A stretch of DNA of 5,977 nt from Pseudomonadota bacterium (GTDB taxonomy: Bacteria > Pseudomonadota > Alphaproteobacteria > Rhizobiales > Rhizobiaceae), in NCBI GenBank assembly GCA_023388675.1, contig JAEWFU010000492.1, forward strand, positions 1-5,977, written 5' to 3'. Below are positions 1 to 5,836 of this stretch, piece after piece. The notes beneath the pieces are model-generated. The model saw only the letters and a list, made by a program, of their open reading frames with translations. It was not told the origin of the DNA and made no database searches. The translations under genes and the position numbers were made by a program. Positions within the stretch are counted from its first letter, which is position 1. The number at the start of each line of letters is the position of its first letter.

Positions 1-662
1 GCCGTGCCCGTCTCCGCCATCTGGGTTTCGATGGCATCGAACCACTGGTCGTCGCGGGCCTGCTCGGCGAGCAGCCGGTTGCGGCCGCGCATCGCCTTTT
101 CATAGTCCAGCGCGCGTCGTCCGTGGGCGGGGTCGATGGCCAGCACCAGCCTGTCGATGAAACGGCGCCGGTCGCCCGCAGGGCCCGTGAACAGCGCGTC
201 CATCGCCGGCACCAGCCAGATGACCCGCAGCCATTCCAGCATCTCGTCGGCGGAGCGCGCGGTCGCACCGTTGATGCGCACCTTGCGGCCCACGCTGTCG
301 CCGTTCGCACCCCGCTCGCCGAGCGTCCCTGTGCCGATCTCGACCTCGCCGAACACGCCCGCCACTCGCGCATGGATCGCAAAGCCGCTGTCCGAACCGC
401 TGCGCGCCACGTCGTCGAGCGTCGCTCTCCGCAGGCCGCGCCCGGGCGTCAGGAACGAGATCGCTTCCAGCAGATTGGTCTTGCCGGCGCCGTTCTCGCC
501 GGTCAGCACGACGGGGCCGGCGTTGAAATCGAGCGCAAGGCTTTCGTAGTTGCGGAAATCGGTCAACAGCAGGCGTTCGATACGGGTCTGGGCGTGCCGC
601 TCTTGTGGGGGGTAGTCCTGTGTCACGGTTCCGTGAACATCCTCGTCCGGGATCGACCACAT
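1..662 (-). CDS. recF: RecF, DNA replication/repair ATPase (N-terminal part, runs off window)
   Basis: RecF is a cytosolic SMC-like ATPase that acts with RecO and RecR to load RecA at single-strand gaps and stalled forks. About 220 codons are visible; family members are usually around 360-390 residues, so the C-terminal part with Walker B and the ABC signature lies outside. Translating from ATG at 662, the typical opening RIERLLLTDFRNY sits at residues 27-39 and the Walker A motif GENGAGKT at 55-62, followed by NLLEAISFLTPGRGLR, a hallmark of the family. DRRRFIDRLV comes later. The start is uncertain: ATG 662 has AAGGA 11 nt upstream, which lies inside a repeat element, while an in-frame GTG at 626 would give VTQDYPPQ and still leave the whole domain intact. 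It lies 233 bp downstream of dnaN in the classical dnaA-dnaN-recF order. Identity is secure; the start is not. Confidence 0.95.
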   Translation of the reverse strand, partial: MWSIPDEDVHGTVTQDYPPQERHAQTRIERLLLTDFRNYESLALDFNAGPVVLTGENGAGKTNLLEAISFLTPGRGLRRATLDDVARSGSDSGFAIHARVAGVFGEVEIGTGTLGERGANGDSVGRKVRINGATARSADEMLEWLRVIWLVPAMDALFTGPAGDRRRFIDRLVLAIDPAHGRRALDYEKAMRGRNRLLAEQARDDQWFDAIETQMAETGT

Positions 663-667
663 GCCGT

Positions 668-713
668 TGTGCGTCCTTCGAGGCTCGCTTCGCTCGCACC
701 TCAGGATGAGGGA
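668..713 (-). repeat. Palindromic intergenic repeat, copy A (inverted)
   Basis: A 46-nt element which, read on the minus strand, begins TCCCTCATCCTGAGGTGCG and ends CGAAGGACGCACA. It matches copy C (818-863) at 45 of 46 positions but in the opposite orientation. It contains the short dyad CCTCA-TCC-TGAGG. Its downstream end is 5 bp from the ATG at 662 and supplies the AAGGA that could serve as recF ribosome binding site. Elements of this sequence are scattered between genes in many Rhizobiales and related genomes (family knowledge, from memory). Confidence 0.85.
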
Positions 714-738
714 AGTGGATTGATCGAACCCACCCGCA

Positions 739-790
739 GCGGGCTCGATGCACTACAGCCCTCATCCTGAGGTGCGAGCGCATCGAGCGC
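739..790 (+). repeat. Palindromic intergenic repeat, copy B (degenerate)
   Basis: This copy begins with the flank GCGGGCTCGATGCAC, continues into CCCTCATCCTGAGGTGCGAG (from 759) and is identical to copy C for 24 nt (759-782). It then diverges and lacks the CCTCGAAGGACG tail, running directly into the flank of copy C. The shared flank (GCGGGYTCGA...CAC) shows that the duplicated unit is larger than the 46-nt core. It is probably a truncated or recombined copy. Confidence 0.75.
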
Positions 791-799
791 ACCACATTG

Positions 800-863
800 C
801 GGGTTCGACAAAGCACCTCCCTCATCCTGAGGTGCGAGCGCAGCGAGCCTCGAAGGACGCACA
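800..863 (+). repeat. Palindromic intergenic repeat, copy C (complete)
   Basis: A complete copy: flank GCGGGTTCGACAAAGCACC, then the 46-nt core at 818-863. The core differs from copy A at a single base (C for A in the middle). It starts 33 bp after the dnaN stop. It carries the CCTCATCCTGAGG dyad but no T-run, so it is not a convincing intrinsic terminator for dnaN by itself. Translation of this element yields the PHPEVRA-x-RASKDA peptide seen in many spurious database proteins. Confidence 0.85.
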
Positions 864-895
864 GCGCCGGCAGGCGTGTCGAGCATTGCCCGCGC

Positions 896-2014
896 CTAGA
901 CGCGCATCGGCATCAGCACGTAGAGCGCGTGGTCGTCCGTCATGTCGTGGATCAGCGTCGGCGCGCCGGCATCGGCCAGCATGAAGCGCGCCTCGCTGCC
1001 CGAAAGCTGCGCGGCGACGTCCAGCAGATATTTGGCATTGAAGCCGATCTCGATCGGGTCGGCATCGTAGTCCGCCGCCACTTCCTCGGTCGCGCTGCCC
1101 GAATCCGGGTTGTTCACCGTCAGCGTCACCTGGCCGGAAGCAATCGACAGCTTCACCGCCCGCCCACGCTCGGACGAGATCGTCGACACGCGGTCCACGG
1201 CCTGGGCGAAGCTCTGCCGGTCGATGACGAGCTTCTTGTCGTTGCCGGTTGGAATGACGCGCTGATAGTCCGGGAATGTGCCGTCGATCAGCTTCGAGGT
1301 CAGCACGACGCTGCCGATGGTGAAGCGGATCTTGGTGTCGGAGAGTTCTGTCGTTACCGCCACGTCGGGATCGTCGACCAGCTTCTGCAGTTCGCTGACC
1401 GTCTTGCGCGGAATGATGATGCCCGGCATGCCTTCCGAGCCCGCCGGTGCATCGACTTCGGCCCGCGCCAGTCGGTGCCCGTCGGTGGCCACCGAGCGCA
1501 GCATCAGCTTGCCGCCTTCCTCGTGGGCGTGAAGGTAGATGCCGTTGAGATAGTACCGCGTCTCCTCTGTGGAGATGGCGAACTGGGTCTTTTCGATCAG
1601 GCCGCGCAGGGCCTGCGAATCGAGCCGGAAGATGTGGCTGAACGATCCCGCTGAGAGCTCGGGGAAGTCGGCCTGCGGCAGGCACTGCAGGCGGAACGAC
1701 GAGCGGCCGGAGATCACCGACATCGAATTGCCGCTCTCGTCCACCTTCAGCATCACCTCCGAGCCGTCGGGCAGCTTGCGCACGATGTCGTAGAGCAGGT
1801 GTGCCGGCACGGTCGTCGCACCGGTCTGCTCGACCACTGCCGCGGTTGCTTCCGTCACCTCCAGGTCGAGATCCGTCGCCTTCATTTCCAGGCTCGCGCC
1901 GGAAGCCGACAGCAGCACGTTGGACAGGATCGGGATCGTGTTACGCCGCTCCACGACGCGATGGACGTGGTTCAGCGACTTCAGGAGGTTGGAGCGTTCG
2001 AGTGTAACACGCAT
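896..2014 (-). CDS. dnaN: DNA polymerase III beta subunit (sliding clamp)
   Basis: DnaN forms the homodimeric ring that tethers the replicative polymerase to DNA and recruits other polymerases, ligase, MutS/MutL and the DnaA-inactivating machinery. The protein is 372 residues, the normal family size, and should fold as three clamp domains of about 120 residues each. Diagnostic stretches are the N-terminal MRVTLERSNLLKSLNHV followed by VVERRNTIPILSNVLL, the middle TRYYLNGIYLH and ATDGHRLA, and the C-terminal VLMPMRV, equivalent to the conserved MPMR(L/V) end that lines the partner-binding pocket. I chose the ATG at 2014 because it begins exactly at the conserved N terminus; the reading frame stays open for 38 more codons upstream, but those residues look non-homologous. 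Its Shine-Dalgarno is weak (GCGAGAC, about 10 nt upstream). It follows dnaA by 210 bp with a terminator between, so it probably has its own promoter in that gap, though I cannot name the hexamers. Confidence 0.97.
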   Translation of the reverse strand: MRVTLERSNLLKSLNHVHRVVERRNTIPILSNVLLSASGASLEMKATDLDLEVTEATAAVVEQTGATTVPAHLLYDIVRKLPDGSEVMLKVDESGNSMSVISGRSSFRLQCLPQADFPELSAGSFSHIFRLDSQALRGLIEKTQFAISTEETRYYLNGIYLHAHEEGGKLMLRSVATDGHRLARAEVDAPAGSEGMPGIIIPRKTVSELQKLVDDPDVAVTTELSDTKIRFTIGSVVLTSKLIDGTFPDYQRVIPTGNDKKLVIDRQSFAQAVDRVSTISSERGRAVKLSIASGQVTLTVNNPDSGSATEEVAADYDADPIEIGFNAKYLLDVAAQLSGSEARFMLADAGAPTLIHDMTDDHALYVLMPMRV

Positions 2015-2109
2015 GACACGCAAGTCTCGCAGCAAGCATTTCGGAAGCCGCGCCGCACATCCCTCGATGGGGCCTGCCGGACGCGCAAATGGACAACGAA
2101 CCTGACAGG

Positions 2110-2127
2110 AAAATGCCTGCGAAGGCA
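2110..2127 (-). terminator. Small hairpin with T-run in the dnaN leader
   Basis: On the minus strand TGCCT-TCGC-AGGCA forms a 5-bp stem with a 4-nt loop and is followed directly by TTTT. It lies about 100 nt upstream of the dnaN start. It could be a weak second terminator for dnaA transcripts or an attenuator in a dnaN leader, and it may be chance. Confidence 0.3.
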
Positions 2128-2163
2128 AGCCCGCAGGGAGGTTGCGGACCCGCCAAGATAAGG

Positions 2164-2177
2164 TTTCTCAAGAGAAA
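2164..2177. promoter_or_regulatory. 14-bp inverted repeat (possible operator)
   Basis: TTTCTC-AA-GAGAAA is a perfect inverted repeat with 6-bp arms. It overlaps the T-run of the dnaA terminator and lies about 150 bp upstream of dnaN. It might be a protein-binding site at a dnaN promoter. I do not recognise the motif, and it does not match the alphaproteobacterial LexA pattern GTTC-N7-GTTC. Confidence 0.25.
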
Positions 2178-2218
2178 AATGACTGGCCGGCCGGGGGATG
2201 GTCGTCCGCCCGGCCGGC
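2175..2218 (-). terminator. Intrinsic terminator of dnaA
   Basis: On the minus strand GCCGGCCGGG (2218-2209) pairs perfectly with CCCGGCCGGC (2195-2186) around a 13-nt loop, and a run of five T follows six bases later (2179-2175). It begins only 7 bp after the dnaA stop codon. The stem is very stable; the delay before the T-run makes it slightly less canonical. It suggests that dnaA and dnaN are largely separate transcription units. Confidence 0.8.
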
Positions 2219-2224
2219 TGGTCG

Positions 2225-3694
2225 TCAGGCCTGTTCGTTGATGAGCCTTTTCAGCAGCTCTATTTCCTGCGCCATGGTGTTGTCGGCGCCTGAAAGGCCC
2301 TCGATCTTGCGGACGGCGTGAAGCACCGTCGTATGGTCCCGGCCACCGAAACGACGGCCGATCTCGGGCAGGGAGCGGGGCGTCATCACCTTCGCCAGAT
2401 ACATCGCCACCTGTCGCGGCTTGACGATGGTGCGCGTGCGGCGGTTCGAGAGCAGCTCCGTCTTCGACACGTTGTAGTGGCGCGCAACGATCCTCTGGAT
2501 GTCCTCGATGCGCACCCGCTTGGGTTCGCCCGCGCGGTAGACGTTGCCGAGCACCTCGTCGACCCAGGCGACCGACATTTCGGGCTCGAAGGACTGGCGG
2601 AACAGGATCTGGTTGAACGCGCCCTCGAGCTCCCGACCGCTTCCGGTCACCGCCTGCGCGATGTGCGCGAGGATTTCCTCGGGAATGTCGAGCGAAGGCA
2701 CTTCCGCCACAGCGGCCGCGTGGCGCTGCTTCAGGATCGAAAGCCGCATCCCGTAGTCAGGCGTCGCCATTTCGAGCGCCACACCGCCGTTGAGGCGCGA
2801 GCGTACGCGCGGCTCCAGCGATTCCAGCTCGGAGGGCGGCCGGTCGGCGGCAACCACCACCTGCTTGGCGCTGTCCAGCAGCATGTTGATGAGGTGGCAG
2901 AACTCATGCTGGATCGACTTGCCCTGCAGGAACTGCATGTCGTCGATGATCAGGAGGTCGATGTCGCGGAGCTGCTCCTTCAGGTGCAGCGCGTAGTTGT
3001 CGCGGATCGCGGTTGCGAAGCGCCACATGAAGTATTCCGCCGTCAGGTAGACGACCCGCGCGTTCGGCTTGAGCCGGATCGCTTCGGCCGCGATCGCCTG
3101 CAGCAGGTGCGTCTTGCCCAGCCCGACCGAGGCATGGATGAAGAGCGGGTTGAAACGCAGGGCGTTGGACGAGGCCTCGGCCACCGAGCGCGCAGCCGCG
3201 AAGGCCACGCGGTTGGACGGCCCCTCGACAAAGGAAGCGAATGTGTAGCGGCTGTCGAGCGGCGAGCCGAGCACGGACTGCTTTCCGGCAAGGTCGGTTC
3301 CGTTCATGCGCGGCTGCGCCATCTTCTCGGTACGCGAATGTGTCGGCGTCGGCGCCGACATGCCGGCGGAAATCTGGCGCTCCGCCTTCTTGGCGGGCGC
3401 GCGCTCTTCCTCGACATGAGGCGCGGTGCTGCGCGTGGCGGACCGAACCACGATCTCCAGCTTGAGCATGCTGGGATCGCCCTGCTTCCACAGTTCGGCG
3501 ATCAGGTCGAGATAGTGGTTGTTGATCCACTGGCGCAGAAACGCCGTCGGTACGGAGAGCCGTATCAGGCCACGGGAGGCCTCCGCGATCTTCATTCGAC
3601 CGAACCAGCTCGAATAGACGTCGTTGCCAAGCCTGGCCTTGAGTTGCGCTTTTACGCGCTCGAAATTGGCCTCGGGCCCGCTCGCCGGCGTCAT
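2225..3694 (-). CDS. dnaA: Chromosomal replication initiator protein DnaA
   Basis: DnaA is the AAA+ ATPase that binds DnaA boxes at oriC, melts the origin and recruits the DnaB helicase; it is also a transcription factor. Numbering from the ATG at 3694 (489 residues): domain I at about 9-80 ([21 protein letters not shown]...), a variable linker rich in A, P, T and charged residues at about 85-150, and the AAA+ domain at about 150-375. The latter has Walker A VGLGKT at 190-195, Walker B LLIIDD at 247-252, and box VII PRVRSRL with R296/R300 matching E. coli R281/R285. Domain IV carries the DnaA-box recognition signature [11 protein letters not shown] at 450-460. All key residues are present. 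The start was chosen because AGGAG and AGGA lie 9 and 5 nt upstream and domain I begins nine residues later. In-frame ATGs at 3769 (MQSGIAE, AGGA 3 nt upstream, 514 residues) and 3829 (534 residues, no good ribosome site) are alternatives; my memory of related proteins beginning MQSG keeps 3769 open. Confidence 0.97.
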   Translation of the reverse strand: MTPASGPEANFERVKAQLKARLGNDVYSSWFGRMKIAEASRGLIRLSVPTAFLRQWINNHYLDLIAELWKQGDPSMLKLEIVVRSATRSTAPHVEEERAPAKKAERQISAGMSAPTPTHSRTEKMAQPRMNGTDLAGKQSVLGSPLDSRYTFASFVEGPSNRVAFAAARSVAEASSNALRFNPLFIHASVGLGKTHLLQAIAAEAIRLKPNARVVYLTAEYFMWRFATAIRDNYALHLKEQLRDIDLLIIDDMQFLQGKSIQHEFCHLINMLLDSAKQVVVAADRPPSELESLEPRVRSRLNGGVALEMATPDYGMRLSILKQRHAAAVAEVPSLDIPEEILAHIAQAVTGSGRELEGAFNQILFRQSFEPEMSVAWVDEVLGNVYRAGEPKRVRIEDIQRIVARHYNVSKTELLSNRRTRTIVKPRQVAMYLAKVMTPRSLPEIGRRFGGRDHTTVLHAVRKIEGLSGADNTMAQEIELLKRLINEQA

Positions 3695-3710
3695 ACCCTT
3701 CCTCTCCTCG
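3695..3710 (-). promoter_or_regulatory. Ribosome binding site deciding the dnaA start
   Basis: On the minus strand the purine run GAGGAGAGGAAGGG sits directly before the ATG at 3694. AGGAG ends 9 nt and AGGA 5 nt before the start. This is the best Shine-Dalgarno sequence in front of any of the three candidate dnaA starts. Confidence 0.6.
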
Positions 3711-3869
3711 ATCTGGTGTGCTGGAACAAACGTGGCCGGTTCGGCCCGCTCTGCAATGCCGCTTTGCATCTTTCCTGACTTCCCTGTGTATTCGCTGTGG
3801 CGCGCCGTCGTCCGGATTGTTGTCCCCATCCGGTTGGGCGGGCGCCTTGTTTTTGTCTTTGCCGTACCT

Positions 3870-3944
3870 CGTTACTGTTTACCGGCGTCATCATCCTTTC
3901 ATCTGTCCGCCGCTCTTCCGCACAGACCGGCGTTACTCATTTAC
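3870..3944. repeat. Pair of direct repeats in the dnaA leader
   Basis: CGTTACTGTTTAC at 3870-3882 recurs as CGTTACTCATTTAC at 3931-3944, 61 bp apart. ACCGGCGT occurs at 3881-3888 and again at 3926-3933, overlapping each of the first motifs at one end. The two blocks lie in front of dnaA and might be binding sites for one regulator. The motif is not one I recognise. Confidence 0.4.
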
Positions 3945-4179
3945 AGAGACGCATCAGAACCCGCTCCCGGACTCGCACCCAGGAACAAAAAATACGTCAC
4001 AATTTAACAGTCCCCTTGCGTCGAACAGGCACAATCAATCCGTCCGCGAACTTGCGCCCGCGCTACGCTGTTGCCGCTGTCTGGCTGGGATCAGCAGGGT
4101 TTGGGCCTGCCCCATTCGATGTCCGGACTTTACCGAATAGGCAGCGCGCAGGGCAAGAGACTGGTAAGGAAATTTTCAC

Positions 4180-4351
4180 GATTCGGAGCGCAGATTCCGC
4201 TTGACGCGCTACGGGCGAAAGCCCCCGGTGAGAGAAGTCGTTACGATTCAAAACCTTTTGCCAGCAGTACTAAAAAGGCATCGCCTTTCACAAAAATGTC
4301 TTGACAGCCGGGTATCTGCTTCGAACGCGGCGGGTAAAAGGTCGTGGAATC
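4180..4351. promoter_or_regulatory. Cluster of four GANTC (CcrM methylation) sites
   Basis: GATTC at 4180, 4193 and 4245 and GAATC at 4347 fall within 172 bp. GANTC is the target of the cell-cycle methyltransferase CcrM in alphaproteobacteria, and in Caulobacter dnaA transcription depends on the methylation state of its promoter (established knowledge). By eye I found only about five such sites outside the dnaA-rpsT gap. Methylation-dependent control of dnaA here is an inference. Confidence 0.45.
4272..4288 (-). other. Hairpin with short T-run in the dnaA upstream region
   Basis: On the minus strand AAAGGC-GAT-GCCTTT forms a perfect 6-bp stem with a 3-nt loop, and the T-run continues two bases beyond it (five T in all). 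It resembles a weak intrinsic terminator or attenuator on the dnaA-sense strand. No upstream gene other than rpsT, which has its own terminator, would need it. Confidence 0.3.
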
Positions 4352-4527
4352 GCAACCGCGAATAAGCGACTGATTTAAAAGGATATTTCCTAAGCCAAAA
4401 AAGGCAGGCTGCAGCGCTGTCTTGTTCCGGCTCAACTTATGGGCGAACAAGGGCAGGTTGCGCCGGCAAAATAGGGCGCGGCTGCGCGATGCCCACCGGA
4501 GCGCGCGGGAGGGCCGTTCCGCCAGGC

Positions 4528-4558
4528 AAAACAAAACCCGGCGAAGGGTCGCCGGGTT
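4528..4558 (-). terminator. Intrinsic terminator of rpsT
   Basis: On the minus strand AACCCGGCGA pairs perfectly with TCGCCGGGTT (10 bp) around the 4-nt loop CCCT, followed by a T-rich tail giving TTTTGTTTT with the end of the stem. It lies 30 bp past the rpsT stop codon. This is a textbook rho-independent terminator and separates rpsT from dnaA. Confidence 0.92.
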
Positions 4559-4588
4559 CGTGTTTCGACTAAAGGATTAAAGCCTTTA

Positions 4589-4855
4589 TCAGGCGGTAAG
4601 CGTCTTGAGCCGCTGGGCAAGGCGGGAGACCTTGCGGGACGCCGTATTGCGATGAAGCACGCCCTTGGAGGCGGCGCGCATCAGTTCCGGCTGCGCGGCG
4701 GTGAATGCCGCCTGTGCCGCTGCCTTGTCGCCGCTGGCCAGAGCTTCCTCGACCTTGCGGATGAAGGTACGAACGCGCGAACGGCGGTTCTTGTTGATCG
4801 CCGTGCGGCGGGCGATCTTGCGCGTTGCCTTTTTGGCCGAAGACGTATTGGCCAT
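4589..4855 (-). CDS. rpsT: 30S ribosomal protein S20
   Basis: S20 is a primary 16S rRNA-binding protein of the small subunit, binding near the 5' domain and helix 44 and needed for early 30S assembly. The 88-residue product has the usual length and is all-helical and very basic. It opens [25 protein letters not shown], continues [22 protein letters not shown], and closes with the family signature [20 protein letters not shown]. The ATG at 4855 has a purine-rich GAGAGAGAGG ending 4 nt upstream. It has its own promoter (4970-4998) and a strong terminator, so it is very probably monocistronic. S20 levels are autoregulated at translation in E. coli; the roughly 108-nt leader here leaves room for similar control, but I see no conserved element proving it. 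Confidence 0.98.
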   Translation of the reverse strand: MANTSSAKKATRKIARRTAINKNRRSRVRTFIRKVEEALASGDKAAAQAAFTAAQPELMRAASKGVLHRNTASRKVSRLAQRLKTLTA

Positions 4856-4969
4856 GATGCCTCTCTCTCACTATGTCACGTGAATGCGTCAGAACGGATC
4901 GATTCCGCTTGAACCTATCGTCTGGCGCAAAAACAAAGGGGCAGCCATAGGCCACCTCAGTTGCGGCGG

Positions 4970-4998
4970 CTTATAGAGGAGCTTTCCCGGCGCGTCAA
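4970..4998 (-). promoter_or_regulatory. Sigma70-type promoter of rpsT
   Basis: On the minus strand TTGACG (-35, 4998-4993) and TATAAG (-10, 4975-4970) are separated by exactly 17 bp. Transcription would start near 4963, giving a leader of about 108 nt before rpsT. The -35 box lies only 24 bp beyond the echA stop. It is the best promoter match I found in the window. Confidence 0.85.
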
Positions 4999-5021
4999 CG
5001 CTTCAATGCGTCGCCGTCTCA

Positions 5022-5795
5022 TCAGCGATTGCGGAAGGTCGCCGGCCGTTTTTCGGAGAACGCGGCCATGCCCTCTTTCTGGTCTTCCAGCGAAAACATC
5101 GCGTGGAAGACCCTGCGTTCGAAGCGCAGGCCCTCGGCAAGCGTGGTTTCATACGCGCGGTTGACGGCTTCCTTGTTCATCATCACTGCCGGCATCGACA
5201 GGCCGGCGATCTTTTCGGCGGCCTTGACCGCTTCCGCCACCACGTCGGCGGCCGGCACGACGCGTGAGACGAGCCCCGATCGCTCCGCCTCGGCTGCATC
5301 CATCATGCGGCCCGTCAGGCACATATCCATCGCCTTGGACTTGCCGACGAAGCGCGTGAGTCGCTGCGATCCACCCATGCCGGGCATCACGCCGAGCGTG
5401 ATCTCGGGCTGGCCGAATTTCGCATTGTCGCCGGCGATGATGAAGTCGCACATCATCGCAAGCTCGCAGCCGCCGCCGAGCGCATAGCCGCAGACCGCTG
5501 CGATGATCGGCTTGCGGATGCGGGTCATGGCATCCCATCCGGCGAAGAAGTCGGCCATGTACATGTCGATGTAGGATTTCTCCTGCATCTCCTTGATGTC
5601 GGCCCCGGCGGCGAAGGCCTTTTCCGAGCCGGTGAGCACGATGGCACCGATCGCCTCGTCGGCCTCGAAGGCCTGGAGTGCCGCGACCACTTCCTCCATC
5701 ACCACGCTGTTGAGGGCGTTCAACGCCTTGGGGCGATTGAGCGTGACGAGGCCCACCTTGCCGCGCGTCTCCACGAGGATCGTCTCATAGGCCAT
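5022..5795 (-). CDS. Enoyl-CoA hydratase (crotonase family)
   Basis: The predicted reaction is hydration of 2-trans-enoyl-CoA to 3-hydroxyacyl-CoA in fatty-acid beta-oxidation, in the cytosol. The 257-residue product has the full crotonase fold. [12 protein letters not shown] at about 59-70 and [15 protein letters not shown] at 103-117 form the CoA-binding and oxyanion-hole segments. [21 protein letters not shown] follows at 128-148. Both catalytic glutamates known from rat mitochondrial hydratase (E144, E164) have equivalents, E111 and E131, which supports a true hydratase over other crotonases. The ATG at 5795 has a strong GGAGGA 8 nt upstream and starts at the conserved MAYETILVE. The frame is open to 5858 but those residues would overlap the end of mutM. 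It lies 41 bp after mutM with no terminator seen, so the two may be co-transcribed. The exact chain-length preference cannot be read from sequence. Confidence 0.93.
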   Translation of the reverse strand: MAYETILVETRGKVGLVTLNRPKALNALNSVVMEEVVAALQAFEADEAIGAIVLTGSEKAFAAGADIKEMQEKSYIDMYMADFFAGWDAMTRIRKPIIAAVCGYALGGGCELAMMCDFIIAGDNAKFGQPEITLGVMPGMGGSQRLTRFVGKSKAMDMCLTGRMMDAAEAERSGLVSRVVPAADVVAEAVKAAEKIAGLSMPAVMMNKEAVNRAYETTLAEGLRFERRVFHAMFSLEDQKEGMAAFSEKRPATFRNR

Positions 5796-5836
5796 CGTCT
5801 TTTTCCTCCAAATGGCGTTTCGGTTCGTGCCCATAG

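Larger units (their letters stand above)
3770..4527. other. Gene-free region upstream of dnaA (leader, promoter and regulatory DNA)
   Basis: No open reading frame here encodes a protein I recognise, on either strand, and base composition is visibly richer in A+T than the flanking genes. It should contain the dnaA promoter and a long leader. I found no convincing -35/-10 pair for dnaA, and no tRNA or known small RNA. Visible structure includes five GANTC sites (3970, 4180, 4193, 4245, 4347), paired direct repeats at 3870-3888 and 3926-3944, a hairpin at 4274-4288, and an A+T-rich patch at 4361-4400 (28 of 40 bases). No DnaA box close to TTATNCACA was found, so it does not look like oriC. Confidence 0.7.

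Noticed and set aside
748..984. Small protein with two PHPEVRA-type repeats
   Set aside because: The repeated peptide comes directly from translating copies B and C of the intergenic palindrome. This kind of peptide is a common annotation artefact, not a gene.
797..1685. Long open frames on both strands over the dnaN 3' half
   Set aside because: They are out-of-frame shadows of dnaN, which has full family motifs in its own frame.
2015..2128. 38-residue N-terminal extension of DnaN
   Set aside because: The frame is open to 2128, but the residues before MRVTLERS do not resemble any clamp N terminus and the 372-residue form has the normal family length.
2318..3778. Long plus-strand open frame (486 codons) opposite dnaA
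   Set aside because: It mirrors dnaA codon structure, is very rich in R, H and G, and matches no family I know. It is an antisense shadow caused by high GC at third positions.
4301..4330. Plus-strand TTGACA as a promoter
   Set aside because: No acceptable -10 hexamer follows at 16-18 bp (the sequence there is around AACGCG), and no plus-strand gene lies downstream.
3770..4527. Possible oriC next to dnaA
   Set aside because: I looked for TTATNCACA on both strands and found nothing closer than two mismatches (for example TTATTCGCG near 4361 and TTCCGCACA near 3917). Alphaproteobacterial origins usually lie elsewhere, near hemE or parAB.
4241..4534. 97-codon minus-strand open frame in the rpsT-dnaA gap
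   Set aside because: It starts within the T-tail of the rpsT terminator, lacks a ribosome site and resembles no known protein.
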